Source: PCC-6802 sp943367755 (GTDB lineage Bacteria; Cyanobacteriota; Cyanobacteriia; Pseudanabaenales; Pseudanabaenaceae). Taken from it: 64,000 bases of DNA. Position 1 is the stretch's first letter; every line of letters begins with the position of its first letter. The notes below the pieces were generated by a model that searched no databases, was not told the origin of the DNA, and worked only from the letters and a program-made list of their open reading frames with translations. The translations under genes were made by a program, and so were the position numbers. The stretch spans positions 106,804 through 170,803 of the forward strand of contig CALRKB020000003.1 of NCBI GenBank assembly GCA_943367755.1, given 5' to 3'. This document shows positions 7,737 to 16,875 of this stretch, one piece after another.

Positions 7737-9158
7737 CTAAAACCACTCGGTGTGGAAGTCTTCTCCACTTTCATCATCGATGCGTTTGTAAGTATGAGCG
7801 CCAAAGTAATCGCGCTGTGCTTGTGTTAGGTTTTGGGGCAGGCGATCGCGGCGATAACTATCGAAATAGTCCAGCGAAGCACTGAAAGCAGGGATGGGGA
7901 TACCAAGCTTAGCCGCAGACTGCACTACTAGACGCCAGGAATTTTCCTTGCTGAGGATAGTTTGGGTGAAATCGCTGTCTACCAGAAGATTAGGTAATTC
8001 AGGATTGCGCTTGAATGCTTGCTTAATCTTATCGAGGAACACAGCCCGGATAATGCAGCCACCCTTCCAAATGCGAGCTACTTCAGCTAGATCGAGTTCG
8101 TATTTGTACTCTGTCGATGCTTTGCCCAAAAGCGCCATGCCCTGAGCATAGGAGCAAATCTTGGAGCAGTAGAGCGCATCGCGCACAGCATTGATAAACT
8201 CGGCGCGATCGCCTTCATACTTACCTGTAGTTGTACTGATGAGTACTTTTGAGGCGGCAACACGCTCCTTTTTATAGGAAGACATCACTCGAGCAGTCAC
8301 GGCTGAAATCATGGTGGGGATTGCCACACCTAGATCGAAAGCAGTTTCTACCGTCCATTTGCCAGTACCCTTTTGTCCCGCTGCATCCAGGATTTTGTCT
8401 ACCAGTGGCTCGCCGGTGCGATCGTCCATTTTGGTAAAGATGTCAGCCGTAATTTCAATTAAAAACGACTCTAACTCAGTCTTATTCCAAGCCGTAAATG
8501 TCTCATGCAGTTCCGATGCCCCCATACCTACACCTGTTTTGAGTAGATCGTAAGCCTCGGCAATCAACTGCATATCACCGTATTCAATGCCGTTATGCAC
8601 CATTTTGACGTAGTGTCCGGCGCTACCAGGGCCAATGTAGGTAACACAAGGACCATCATCAACTTGGGCGGCAATTTTAGTCACAATTGACTCAATCGCA
8701 GCATAGGCGGATCTTTGTCCTCCAGGCATAAGGCTAGGGCCATTTAATGCGCCTTCCTCACCACCACTGACACCCATGCCAATAAATTGAAATTGGGCTT
8801 TCTCTAGATCGATGGTGCGGCGGTCTGTATCAGGGAAGTGCGAATTCCCCCCATCGATGATGATATCCCCAGGCTCTAAGAGCGGTTTCAGTTCATCGAT
8901 CACAGCATCTACAGGCGCGCCAGCCTTTACCATGATCATGACTTTGCGTGGACGCTCTAATGATTCCACCAGTTCGGCGATCGTGTACGCGGGTTTAACA
9001 TTTTTTCCAGCGGCACGAGTTGCCATAAATTTGTCAGTCTTGTCACGGCTGCGGTTATAGACCGTAATGGGAAAGCCATTGCGCTCAATATTCAGAGCCA
9101 AGTTTTCTCCCATGACAGCGAGGCCAATTAAACCAAAGCTTTGTTTATCGTTTGCCAT
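7737..9158 (-). CDS. gnd: 6-phosphogluconate dehydrogenase (decarboxylating)
   Basis: Oxidises 6-phosphogluconate with NADP to ribulose 5-phosphate and CO2 in the oxidative pentose phosphate pathway, the main route of dark NADPH supply in cyanobacteria. The N-terminal nucleotide-binding fold has GLIGLAVMGENLAL (about residues 9-22) and NRSRDKT, the arginine pair that selects NADP. The catalytic lysine and asparagine lie in GHYVKMVHNGIEYGDMQ (about 180-197), and substrate contacts in GTGKWT and the YFGAHTYKR tail. At 473 residues it has the normal length. It is monocistronic by spacing, with about 100 bases to the next gene upstream. Confidence 0.97.
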   Translation of the reverse strand: MANDKQSFGLIGLAVMGENLALNIERNGFPITVYNRSRDKTDKFMATRAAGKNVKPAYTIAELVESLERPRKVMIMVKAGAPVDAVIDELKPLLEPGDIIIDGGNSHFPDTDRRTIDLEKAQFQFIGMGVSGGEEGALNGPSLMPGGQRSAYAAIESIVTKIAAQVDDGPCVTYIGPGSAGHYVKMVHNGIEYGDMQLIAEAYDLLKTGVGMGASELHETFTAWNKTELESFLIEITADIFTKMDDRTGEPLVDKILDAAGQKGTGKWTVETAFDLGVAIPTMISAVTARVMSSYKKERVAASKVLISTTTGKYEGDRAEFINAVRDALYCSKICSYAQGMALLGKASTEYKYELDLAEVARIWKGGCIIRAVFLDKIKQAFKRNPELPNLLVDSDFTQTILSKENSWRLVVQSAAKLGIPIPAFSASLDYFDSYRRDRLPQNLTQAQRDYFGAHTYKRIDDESGEDFHTEWF

Positions 9159-9257
9159 AAGCGCGGGTTAAGTCGTTTCTTGGGATCTTCACTACCTTAA
9201 CCCGACCTTTCGCGATCCCCAATGCAGCGCAAGTTTTTATTAAGGATTCATACCTAT

Positions 9258-9833
9258 TTAAAATTCTAAGGCAAAGTCTTTACGTGTCAGTGGTTGTTGG
9301 ATCTCTAACCCTTCTCCACCTAGATAGTTGAGCGGCTTGCCTTCTATGGAAAGGAAAAGCTTGGCATCGGGATCGAGGCTAGTGGATGTGTATAGAACCT
9401 GAACTACTCGACCGATCATGCTGGCACTGCCACCACCGGAGGTAAACTCTTTAGACAGATTCAATTGGATATTCTTATCTTTAATCGTAAAATCCAGTAC
9501 TTTAGTCTTGGGAGGAATGGCGCTATACAACCCAGGCCGCCTTACCGGTTCGGCAATCATCGTAGAGAGAGCAGTTCTTAACGCCACTTCGCTATTAGCC
9601 GTCTTCACAGCCGTTGGTACAGCCACAAAACGTTTTTCTCTGGCCTCAATCCAATAGATCGTCACCTGTAGTTCATCGCTGACTGGTGATGGTTTGGTCG
9701 TCGTCTGTGTAATTACAGGTGGTTCGGGTGTTACTTTGTTGTTGTAGAGCAATGCCGCCACGCCACCACCACCGATCGCAGCGACAACAATCAAGCCCAG
9801 CCAAACCTTTTTGTCCAGTACAGGTATTCTCAT
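9258..9833 (-). CDS. GerMN-domain protein, membrane-anchored
   Basis: One N-terminal hydrophobic segment (WLGLIVVAAIGGGGVAALLY, about 10-30) is followed by a Pro/Thr-rich linker and a GerMN domain (about 52-180), including VALRTALSTMIAEP and a GGGSASMIGRVVQVLYT helix. GerMN domains occur in the spore germination protein GerM and in many cell-envelope proteins of non-sporulating bacteria, where they are thought to bind peptidoglycan or its fragments. Here it would face the periplasm from the inner membrane. It lies on the gnd strand with a 99-base gap, so a shared transcript is possible but unproven. Confidence 0.85.
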   Translation of the reverse strand: MRIPVLDKKVWLGLIVVAAIGGGGVAALLYNNKVTPEPPVITQTTTKPSPVSDELQVTIYWIEAREKRFVAVPTAVKTANSEVALRTALSTMIAEPVRRPGLYSAIPPKTKVLDFTIKDKNIQLNLSKEFTSGGGSASMIGRVVQVLYTSTSLDPDAKLFLSIEGKPLNYLGGEGLEIQQPLTRKDFALEF

Positions 9834-10143
9834 AATTTCTCCTCACTTAAGATGCCCTACCTAAAGATGTAACCATGCGACAGCTTAAGTTGCTACCTCT
9901 TAACTATAATTCTACGCCTTTACGATATTGCTTGCTTGCTGTGCTTGTTTAACGATCGATCTAAGTTGACTTTAACTGCCTAGACTTTGTTTCTAAAGAT
10001 AGTTAGATATACCCCACATTTAGAGGTGAGAAATATTTAAAATGAAGTGATGAGGATCGAAGCGATCGCAACTACTCGCTTAACTTTCCCCGAATATTAT
10101 CCAGACATTTGGGTACTCTTCAACTGACGTATGTTAGGTATTT
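9834..10143. other. Intergenic region between divergent genes
   Basis: About 310 bases separating the GerMN gene (minus strand) from a small exported protein (plus strand). It must hold both promoters, but no element is clear enough to mark. One HIP1-like GCGATCGC lies near 10065. Confidence 0.4.
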
Positions 10144-10425
10144 ATGTTTAAAATTGCTAGTCTGGTTGTTCTGATGGCTCAGTCATTGCCAATATTCTCT
10201 TTACCCACATCACCGATTCAAGGAGGTAGTCCTGGATGCACAAGGTATGTCACCACTAACACTACCAATGGAACTGTAATCAACGTTAAATCCAGGTATC
10301 GGGATTCTCGGGGAAGAAATTTAAGCCAATATGTCCGTTCTAGCCTCAGCCCAAATGCACAAGCCCAGTTTCAGATATGTAATGGCAGCCTTATGAGTGT
10401 CGAAGCTAACCCATCAAGGAATTAA
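10144..10425 (+). CDS. Small exported protein of unknown function, 93 aa
   Basis: It starts MFKIASLVVLMAQSLPIFSL, a signal peptide. The mature part (about 70 residues) has two cysteines (in GCTRY and ICNGS) that could form one disulfide, a Ser/Asn-rich composition and VKSRYRDSRGRNLSQYVRSS. No family recognised. It stands alone between the GerMN gene and argD. Confidence 0.55.
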   Translation: MFKIASLVVLMAQSLPIFSLPTSPIQGGSPGCTRYVTTNTTNGTVINVKSRYRDSRGRNLSQYVRSSLSPNAQAQFQICNGSLMSVEANPSRN

Positions 10426-10592
10426 TAAACCTGTTTTTTGGCGATCTCGATAGTCTTAACCCAGTTGTAGTTCAAAGAGATTTGTAGGCACTTTGGACAC
10501 ATTCTGGTTATCTGCTTAGCGGATCGCAAATTATGAATAGTGCATAATTTATGATGAATCAAATTTTACTAACTTAATTTGCGTACAACCAT

Positions 10593-11834
10593 ATGACTCC
10601 AACCACTCTCGCTAAAGAAGAAGAAACCCAAACAGGCATGTCTGACTTCGATAAATATGTCATGGCTACCTATGCCAGATTTCCGATTTCTTTGGAGCGT
10701 GGTAGTGGTTGTCGAGTGTGGGACAGTAATGGCAAGGAATATTTAGATTTTGTCGCTGGTATTGCCACCTGTACGCTAGGCCATGCCCATCCCGCCATGG
10801 TGCAAGCCGCAACCGAGCAGATGCAAAAGCTGCACCACGTTTCTAACTTGTTCTATGTCGCACCCCAGGGTGAGTTAGCAAAATGGCTAGTGCAAAACTC
10901 CTGCGCGGATAAGGCGTTTTTCTGTAACTCTGGTGCCGAAGCTAATGAAGGGGCAATCAAGCTGGCAAGAAAATATGCCCACACCAAGTTAGGTATCGAC
11001 GCACCTGTCATTCTCACGGCCAATGCCAGCTTTCATGGCAGAACGCTCGCCACAATCACAGCAACAGGTCAGCCCAAATACCAAAAAAACTTCGATCCCT
11101 TGGTGCCAGGATTTGACTATGTTCCCTACAACGACATAGCCGCATTGGAAGCAACAGTGGCTAAGTATGAAGGCAGACTCTGTGCAATTATGTTAGAGGC
11201 TTTGCAAGGTGAGGGGGGTGTCTGTCCAGGCGATCGCGCTTATTTCCAGCGCGTGCGTGAGATCTGCGACGAGCAGAAAGCTTTGCTGATCCTTGATGAA
11301 GTCCAGGTTGGTATGGGTCGCAGTGGTCAGCTCTGGGGCTATGAAAATCTTGGTATTCAGCCTGATATCTTTACATCTGCCAAGGGTTTAGGCGGCGGTA
11401 TTCCCATTGGTGCCATGCTATGTAAAAGTAGTTGCGATGTCTTTGTAGCAGGCGATCATGCCAGTACTTTTGGCGGCAATCCCTTCGCCTGTCAGATGGC
11501 ATTGACTGTTTGCCACACTTTAGAGAAAGATAATCTGATCGCGAATGCTAGGGAGCGTGGACAGCAATTACGGGAGGGTTTGTTGGCGATCGCGCAGAAT
11601 TATCCCCACAAGTTTGTGAATGTACGAGGTTGGGGACTGATTCAGGGTCTGGTGATTGCTGAAGCAGATGTACTCACATCCCGCGATATCGTGCAGGCTT
11701 GTATAGATCGTGGTCTACTTTTAGTCCCTGCTGGACCCAAGGTGGTCAGGTTTGTGCCGCCTCTGGTGGTAACTGCTGCTGAGATTGATGAGGCTACGAG
11801 TATTGTTGCGGAGGCGATCGCCCAGTTAAGCTAG
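10593..11834 (+). CDS. argD: Acetylornithine aminotransferase
   Basis: A class III PLP-dependent aminotransferase that converts N-acetylglutamate semialdehyde to N-acetylornithine in arginine synthesis. It has FCNSGAEANEGAIKLARK (about 112-129), the LILDEVQVGMGRSG cofactor loop (aspartate stacked on the PLP ring) and the Schiff-base lysine in TSAKGLGGGIPIGAM (about residue 263). The end reads FVPPLVVTAAEIDEA, typical for ArgD. The length of 413 includes about 15 extra N-terminal residues; a later in-frame ATG (MSDFDKYVMATYARF) is an alternative start. It may be co-transcribed with the downstream enolase-superfamily gene (58-base gap). Confidence 0.95.
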   Translation: MTPTTLAKEEETQTGMSDFDKYVMATYARFPISLERGSGCRVWDSNGKEYLDFVAGIATCTLGHAHPAMVQAATEQMQKLHHVSNLFYVAPQGELAKWLVQNSCADKAFFCNSGAEANEGAIKLARKYAHTKLGIDAPVILTANASFHGRTLATITATGQPKYQKNFDPLVPGFDYVPYNDIAALEATVAKYEGRLCAIMLEALQGEGGVCPGDRAYFQRVREICDEQKALLILDEVQVGMGRSGQLWGYENLGIQPDIFTSAKGLGGGIPIGAMLCKSSCDVFVAGDHASTFGGNPFACQMALTVCHTLEKDNLIANARERGQQLREGLLAIAQNYPHKFVNVRGWGLIQGLVIAEADVLTSRDIVQACIDRGLLLVPAGPKVVRFVPPLVVTAAEIDEATSIVAEAIAQLS

Positions 11835-11892
11835 AAATCTGATTACACAGCGGCAAAGGGGCAAAAAACATGACCAGATCGTCGATCGATCT

Positions 11893-12993
11893 ATGACTGT
11901 CCAAATCAAGCGGATCTGCCTAGAACCATATAAATTACATTTAACCCAACCTTTAAAGACAGCACTTTGTCTGCTGAGCGATCGCGCTGGTATTGTCATC
12001 CGTGTGGTCGATACCGAAAATAGAGTGGGGTTGGGAGAGGCCGCACCTCTAGCTGGCTTTGGCATGGAATCTTTGGCAGAGACTCAAGTAGTACTTAATA
12101 CTCTGCAAGTTGAATTGGTTGGTAAAGAGTTATCAAGCTTAGAAGATATTGCCCTGCTATTAGCTAATTTTAGCCATGTCCCAGCAGCAAAGCATGGCAT
12201 GGAGCTAGCCCTATGTAATTTGTGGGCGGTTGCCCAAAACAAATCTTTAGCCCAGGTTCTGAATCCTTACAGCCGCAATATCATCACTGTCAATGCCCTA
12301 ATTGGTGGCGGATCGCCAGAGATCGCCGCCGTACGGGCAAAGGCATTAGTACAACAGGGCTATACCTGTATTAAGGTAAAAGTTGGTACTGATGGTGCCG
12401 ATTGTGATTGGCAAAGAGTAGCTGCGGTGCGTGCGGCAATTGGTCAGCAAATCCAAATTCGCCTCGATGCCAATCAAGCCTGGTCAGTAGAAGAAGCGAT
12501 CGCTCAGATCGAGCAATTTGAGTCTCTAGATATTGAGTACGTGGAGCAACCAGTGGTAGCCAGCGATCTCGCAGGCATGGCAATGGTAAGGCGAAGTGTG
12601 GGAATAGCGATCGCCGCTGATGAGGCAATTACTAATATCAATGCTTTGCGACAAGCGATCGCCCACCAAGCCGCCGACATCGCAATTATCAAACCAATGG
12701 CAATGGGTGGAATTCTCACAGCCAGGCAAGCAGCCTATATTGCCCTAGAGGCGGGTATGGATGTGGTATTTACGACGACGATTGATGGGGCGATCGCGCG
12801 TTTAGGTGCGTTACACCTTGCTGCTTCTATGTCACAGGTAACCCGTGCCTGTGGTTTAGCAACGGGTGAGCTACTAGAGTCCGATCTTTTACCTGCATTT
12901 CCCATACCAGAACGAGGAGCGATATCTAATGAAAGCACCACTTCGTATGCTCCTACACAGTCCATCCCTGATTTGGGTTTGAAAACGTTGTGA
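11893..12993 (+). CDS. menC: o-Succinylbenzoate synthase (enolase superfamily)
   Basis: This muconate-lactonizing-type barrel protein has all the catalytic positions: K161 and K163 in IKVKVG, metal ligands D192 (DANQ), E218 (EQP) and D243 (DEA), and K267 (KPM). The N-terminal capping domain is intact. In cyanobacteria this protein is the o-succinylbenzoate synthase of the phylloquinone (vitamin K1) pathway for photosystem I. Relatives of the same fold are L-Ala-D/L-Glu epimerases, and promiscuity between the two is known, so menC is the favoured but not exclusive assignment. It follows argD closely. Confidence 0.8.
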   Translation: MTVQIKRICLEPYKLHLTQPLKTALCLLSDRAGIVIRVVDTENRVGLGEAAPLAGFGMESLAETQVVLNTLQVELVGKELSSLEDIALLLANFSHVPAAKHGMELALCNLWAVAQNKSLAQVLNPYSRNIITVNALIGGGSPEIAAVRAKALVQQGYTCIKVKVGTDGADCDWQRVAAVRAAIGQQIQIRLDANQAWSVEEAIAQIEQFESLDIEYVEQPVVASDLAGMAMVRRSVGIAIAADEAITNINALRQAIAHQAADIAIIKPMAMGGILTARQAAYIALEAGMDVVFTTTIDGAIARLGALHLAASMSQVTRACGLATGELLESDLLPAFPIPERGAISNESTTSYAPTQSIPDLGLKTL

Positions 12994-13130
12994 TATCAAC
13001 AGAACTTACGCAAAAGAAAATAGAGAAAGATTAATCTAGAGAAAAGAAATAAGGTTACAGCGATGGTTTTCAGCAAACTAGACTACTGTCAGAGATTATG
13101 GCTACCAAGCTTTTCATTGCCACTAGAGCG

Positions 13131-13955
13131 CTACGAACGCACCAAGTATATTACCTGACCTAAAAGCGCTACTACCACAGTCACAGTTACCGCCCAAATA
13201 TCTCTTTTATCGACCTGCGGTGGTTCGAGTAACGGTGGGATGCCCTGATAGCCACGAGACAACATAGCCTGATGGATGCGATCGCCTCGCTCAAATGTAC
13301 GAATAAACATCACACCGATCATGTTACCAATCGTCTGGCGTTGCCATGCCGCATTTTGAGAACCCTGCCACCAGTTACCCGCATAGAAGTTACGCGCTGC
13401 CGCCGCACGGCGCATGGAATGGAATTCATCAACTAGCACACCCATGTAGCGACACATTGCCGCTAAAATCGCCACCAGTAAGGCAGGAAATCCCAAACTA
13501 GAGAGCGCATATAACAGTAGCGGCAGGGAGGTGCTGAGGGTGAGGATATTTAGGATCAGTAGTGAGAGCAAAGCCTTAAGCGCAACGCTACCTAGAATAG
13601 TGAGGCCGTTTGTGGTAATTTGCAGCCATCCCCACGACCACAAGACATCGCCACCATCACGGAAAAGAGTTCCCAACAAGATGGCACTGATAAATGCTGA
13701 CTCCACCACCATCCGCTTCGCCAGAATCCGCCAATTTACTTGACTGAGAAATAGAATAATTAACAGCGCTACACCATAAACTAACCAGGTTAACCATTGA
13801 CCATTTGGGGTGAGCGTAATTGCAAATACAGATAGCACAACGCATAGCAAGCGCGTCTGTGGTGCTAAATCATGCCAAAAAGTATTGGAGCGATCGCTAC
13901 TACCTGCATTATCTTCAGATCCAAAATCAAATGTGCCAATATGCAGCAGCAGCAT
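13131..13955 (-). CDS. cbiQ: Cobalt ECF transporter T component
   Basis: An energy-coupling transmembrane protein of about 274 residues with five or six hydrophobic segments. The long cytoplasmic loop carries both coupling motifs: MRRAAAARNF (about 178-187) and GDRIHQAMLSRGY (about 220-232), which contact the ATPase subunits. It works with CbiM and the small CbiN-like subunit encoded just upstream. No ATPase (CbiO) gene is next to it: the next gene is convergent menC, so the ATPase must be encoded elsewhere. The 19-base gap to the PDGLE gene supports a single operon under the cobalamin riboswitch. Confidence 0.9.
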   Translation of the reverse strand: MLLLHIGTFDFGSEDNAGSSDRSNTFWHDLAPQTRLLCVVLSVFAITLTPNGQWLTWLVYGVALLIILFLSQVNWRILAKRMVVESAFISAILLGTLFRDGGDVLWSWGWLQITTNGLTILGSVALKALLSLLILNILTLSTSLPLLLYALSSLGFPALLVAILAAMCRYMGVLVDEFHSMRRAAAARNFYAGNWWQGSQNAAWQRQTIGNMIGVMFIRTFERGDRIHQAMLSRGYQGIPPLLEPPQVDKRDIWAVTVTVVVALLGQVIYLVRS

Positions 13956-13974
13956 GGAATCTCCTGCCTCTAAA

Positions 13975-14364
13975 CTATTTTTGGGAACGATTTATTGGAT
14001 CGTTAGAATCGCTGCGATCTGAGCGTTCCAGATCTTTAATCATTTGTCGCGCCGTTAGTTTGCCTACACCCCACGCTAATCCAAACGTGACTAATGTACC
14101 TGCCAAGCCAGCCAATGCTGTGGCTACCTTCTCATCCTGGATGCCTCTAAGCGCATACTCATCAAACATTTGATAAAAAGGTAATTTTTGGGCTGTTGGC
14201 TCTGCTGCCGCTTTCGCTTCAAACTTCAGATCTTGGGCTACGCGATCGAGACCGTCAGGATTTTTACTAGCAAAAGGTGAGAGAAACATGGCAACCAGCA
14301 ATGATACTCCTAAACCTGCTAACACAAAAACACGGGTACTAGCTGAGGGAAATTTCTGGCTCAT
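13975..14364 (-). CDS. cbiN: PDGLE-domain CbiN-like cobalt transport subunit
   Basis: A 129-residue protein with an N-terminal membrane segment (VFVLAGLGVSLLVAMFLSPF), then SKNPDGLDRVAQDLKF, which is the PDGLE motif, and a second membrane helix (ALAGLAGTLVTFGLAWGVGK). This two-helix layout is the CbiN/NikN class that pairs with CbiM and is needed for metal uptake. It lies between cbiM and cbiQ with 24- and 19-base gaps. The linker between the helices is longer than in minimal CbiN. Confidence 0.85.
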   Translation of the reverse strand: MSQKFPSASTRVFVLAGLGVSLLVAMFLSPFASKNPDGLDRVAQDLKFEAKAAAEPTAQKLPFYQMFDEYALRGIQDEKVATALAGLAGTLVTFGLAWGVGKLTARQMIKDLERSDRSDSNDPINRSQK

Positions 14365-14388
14365 AATCAGTCATTCTTTACCAAAGAT

Positions 14389-15054
14389 TTAATCAATGCT
14401 TCTGGGTTTGGCAGATAGAGGTGGATCGTAGAGCAAGTCAGGACGAGTGCGCCATATAAAGCTCAGTGCCACCGAGGTAATTAGTGCTTCACCTATACCA
14501 ATAAATACATGCCATGACACCATTGCAACTAAGGCGATGGTTAGAGGAACTGTACCCGATAAAGCTAATTGCAATGCACACAAAGTAGATGCCACTACCA
14601 CACTGGTCCAAGCAGCAACGATCGCCGCAATATTCATGCTGCGCCAGGAATTGCTCCCAAGTAGCGATCGCACAGAACGATAGAGCCAGTAACCGCCAAA
14701 TGTGCCAACCAGTCCCATATTGACAACGTTAGCTCCCAATGCCATCAATCCACCATCTTGGAACATGACAGCTTGCACGATAAAGACTACGGTCATAGCT
14801 AAGGAGCCTGCCCAAGGGCCCAACAAAACTCCCGCCAGTGTGCCACCGAGCAGGTGACCAGAAGTTCCATTGGGAATGGGGAAATTGATCATCTGAGCCG
14901 CAAAAATAAAAGCCGCACAAACACCCATCAAAGGTACTGCCCGATCCTGATATTCAGACTGTACCCGACTGAGAGATAGTGCGATTAAGCCAATTGCTAA
15001 AATCCAGCTCACTATGCTAACCGGCGGACTTAAAAAACCGTCCGGTATGTGCAT
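14389..15054 (-). CDS. cbiM: Cobalt ECF transporter substrate-binding component
   Basis: The integral S component that binds Co(II). Start at 15054 is chosen because the protein then begins MHIPDGFLSP: in CbiM/NikM the free N-terminal amine and His2 are metal ligands, so an upstream start would destroy the site. Further hallmarks are NFPIPNGTSGHLLGGTLAGV with the metal histidine and MSWHVFIGIGEALIT. About seven membrane helices. First gene of cbiM-PDGLE-cbiQ, just downstream of a cobalamin riboswitch, so uptake should fall when coenzyme B12 is plentiful. Confidence 0.93.
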   Translation of the reverse strand: MHIPDGFLSPPVSIVSWILAIGLIALSLSRVQSEYQDRAVPLMGVCAAFIFAAQMINFPIPNGTSGHLLGGTLAGVLLGPWAGSLAMTVVFIVQAVMFQDGGLMALGANVVNMGLVGTFGGYWLYRSVRSLLGSNSWRSMNIAAIVAAWTSVVVASTLCALQLALSGTVPLTIALVAMVSWHVFIGIGEALITSVALSFIWRTRPDLLYDPPLSAKPRSID

Positions 15055-15121
15055 CGCTAAATGTACATATACGTGGTGAAACATCTGTGCCTCGCAGAGT
15101 TACATTATTGTAGAGTCAAAA

Positions 15122-15245
15122 CGGCGGGCATCCTGGCTTTTTCAGTTAACCATTACTACCGAAATTACAGTTGCGGGACAGCGTTGGACTTGCACCAATC
15201 TTTCCCCTTTACTTCTAGCAGATGTTCCCCACTAGAACCGCTTTA
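15122..15245 (-). promoter_or_regulatory. Cobalamin (AdoCbl) riboswitch
   Basis: Read on the minus strand, the leader of cbiM has GGGAAAGATTGGTGCAAGTC, CCCGCAACTGTAATTTCGGT and AGCCAGGATGCCCGCC in the right order and spacing. These are the conserved core of the cobalamin riboswitch, including the B12-box region around GCAACTG. The aptamer ends about 70 bases before the cbiM start, leaving room for an expression platform that hides the ribosome binding site or terminates. It should switch cobalt import off when B12 is abundant. Confidence 0.92.
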
Positions 15246-15316
15246 AATTAGATTCAGGTATAGCACAGAATCTATGCCCTATTTCTGAAGGTAAATATAC
15301 CAACACAAATTTATAC

Positions 15317-16135
15317 TTAGTTGCGCCCTGGAATTGGACCGCGTCGTTGATCGTCTGATAGGGATGCTCGCAAAAATTTCTGCAAGTGCAATACATGGGA
15401 GTTTTCAGGCAGCGAGGCTAGCTTTTCAACAGCTTCAGGCAAAGTAAAATTCTGCCGATACAAAATTCGATACGCTTGCTTAATTAACTGTACGGTCTCA
15501 GGTTCTAGCCCTGCTCTTTCTAGGCCAATGCGGTGAATAGTGCGTACCCTAGAAGGATTACCTTCCACAACCATATAGGGAGGAACATCGCGTTCAATGC
15601 GGCTCATACCACCGATCATTGCCCACTGCCCTACATGCACAAATTGATGAATGCCTACCATGCCACCAATTCTGGCTCTTGACTCAATCACGATATGTCC
15701 AGCTAGGGCAACTGAGTTGGTGATTACAACATGATCGCCAATTATGCAGTTGTGGGCGACGTGTACGTAAGCCATTAACAGGTTAGAGTTACCAATGCTA
15801 GTCATCTCATCAGTACTAGTGGCGCGATTAATTGTGACATATTCGCGAATCTGGTTATCGTCACCAATTTTAACGAGACTGATCGCGCCATCATATTTCA
15901 AATCCTGAGGCTCTAGCCCAATGATCGCACCAGGGAAAATACGGTTGCGTGCGCCTATTTCAGTCCAACCATCGATGACGACATGCGCACCAACTACCGT
16001 ATGGGCGTCAATTTTAACCCGTTCACCAATTACAGAATATGGTCCAACCTGTACAGTAGGATGCAACTCCGCACCAGGGTGAATTATGGCTGTAGGATGA
16101 ATCAGTTGAGCTAGAGGTACATGGGATACAGGCAT
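15317..16135 (-). CDS. lpxA: UDP-N-acetylglucosamine O-acyltransferase
   Basis: First step of lipid A synthesis: moves a 3-hydroxyacyl chain from ACP to UDP-GlcNAc. The left-handed beta-helix is evident from hexapeptide repeats through residues 12-190 (IHPTAIIHPGAELHPTVQVG and onward). The catalytic histidine lies in YVHVAHNCIIGDHVV (about residue 127-131). GMVGIHQFVHVGQWAMIGG is typical of LpxA. At 272 residues it is near the usual 262-270. Last gene of the minus-strand envelope cluster; lpxB, often next in cyanobacteria, does not follow here. Confidence 0.95.
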   Translation of the reverse strand: MPVSHVPLAQLIHPTAIIHPGAELHPTVQVGPYSVIGERVKIDAHTVVGAHVVIDGWTEIGARNRIFPGAIIGLEPQDLKYDGAISLVKIGDDNQIREYVTINRATSTDEMTSIGNSNLLMAYVHVAHNCIIGDHVVITNSVALAGHIVIESRARIGGMVGIHQFVHVGQWAMIGGMSRIERDVPPYMVVEGNPSRVRTIHRIGLERAGLEPETVQLIKQAYRILYRQNFTLPEAVEKLASLPENSHVLHLQKFLRASLSDDQRRGPIPGRN

Positions 16136-16137
16136 GA

Positions 16138-16229
16138 TTAGTTGTTAGTTGTTAGTTGCTAGTTGCTAGTTGTTAGTTGCTAGTTGCTAGTTGTCAGTTG
16201 CCAGTTACTAGTTGTCAGTTGCCAGTTGC
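16138..16229. repeat. Heptamer short tandem repeat (STRR type)
   Basis: About 13 tandem copies of a seven-base unit, AGTTGTT/AGTTGCT/AGTTGCC/AGTTACT, between fabZ and lpxA. Only the last two bases (and rarely the fifth) vary. Heptameric STRRs are known from filamentous cyanobacteria. Its position inside the operon means it is transcribed. Confidence 0.9.
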
Positions 16230-16255
16230 GATGACCACTAATCAATGACTAATAA

Positions 16256-16729
16256 CTAAATATCGACCAGAGAAAACATCAGTTCTCCCTCACAGACTAG
16301 TTGTCCATCTACTTCAGCTCGTGCTTGCATTTTGCCAAAGCGCTTGCGCGTTGCCAACACTTCTACAGTCATAATTAACTGATCGCCTGGTACTACAGGA
16401 CGACGAAACCTGACTTTGTCAATTCCCGCAAACAATGATAGTTGATCTTTTGCGTCTGACATCTGTGTCAAAATCACCCCACCTACTTGTGCCATTGCCT
16501 CTACGATCAACACACCTGGCATAATTGGGCGACCTGGGAAATGCCCTTGAAAAAACTGCTCGTTGATCGTGACATTTTTAATGCCTGTAGCAGAACGCCC
16601 AGGCACGAAATCAATTATGCGATCGACGAGGAGAAAGGGATAGCGGTGCGGCAGGAGCTTTTGAATCTCCTCAATCATGATCTTGGTAGCAGGCGGAGTT
16701 TCGGGTGGAATTTCAGTCAAAGTAGGCAT
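16256..16729 (-). CDS. fabZ: 3-hydroxyacyl-ACP dehydratase
   Basis: Hot-dog-fold enzyme that dehydrates 3-hydroxyacyl-ACP in fatty acid elongation and competes with LpxA/LpxD for the same substrate, which explains the clustering. Catalytic histidine in QGHFPGRPIMPGVL and glutamate in IVEAMAQ (about residues 65-85); LLPHRYPFLLVDRI begins the domain. 157 residues, with a short non-conserved N-terminus. Separated from lpxA by the heptamer repeat. Confidence 0.95.
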   Translation of the reverse strand: MPTLTEIPPETPPATKIMIEEIQKLLPHRYPFLLVDRIIDFVPGRSATGIKNVTINEQFFQGHFPGRPIMPGVLIVEAMAQVGGVILTQMSDAKDQLSLFAGIDKVRFRRPVVPGDQLIMTVEVLATRKRFGKMQARAEVDGQLVCEGELMFSLVDI

Positions 16730-16875
16730 TGTTTTCTGATTTATTTAGAGACAAGTTTTATCATAATTATTTAATTACTCAGTAATTCAGCTATTTAGAT
16801 ATTAGCTTTCTGACTTCAGTTATGATTCAGCAATTTTGAACGATCGATTTTTAAGTATCAATCAATAATTTAAGC

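Noticed and set aside
10059..10140. 25-codon frame MRIEAIATTRLTFPE... before the exported protein
   Set aside because: Too short and no clear ribosome binding site; likely chance.
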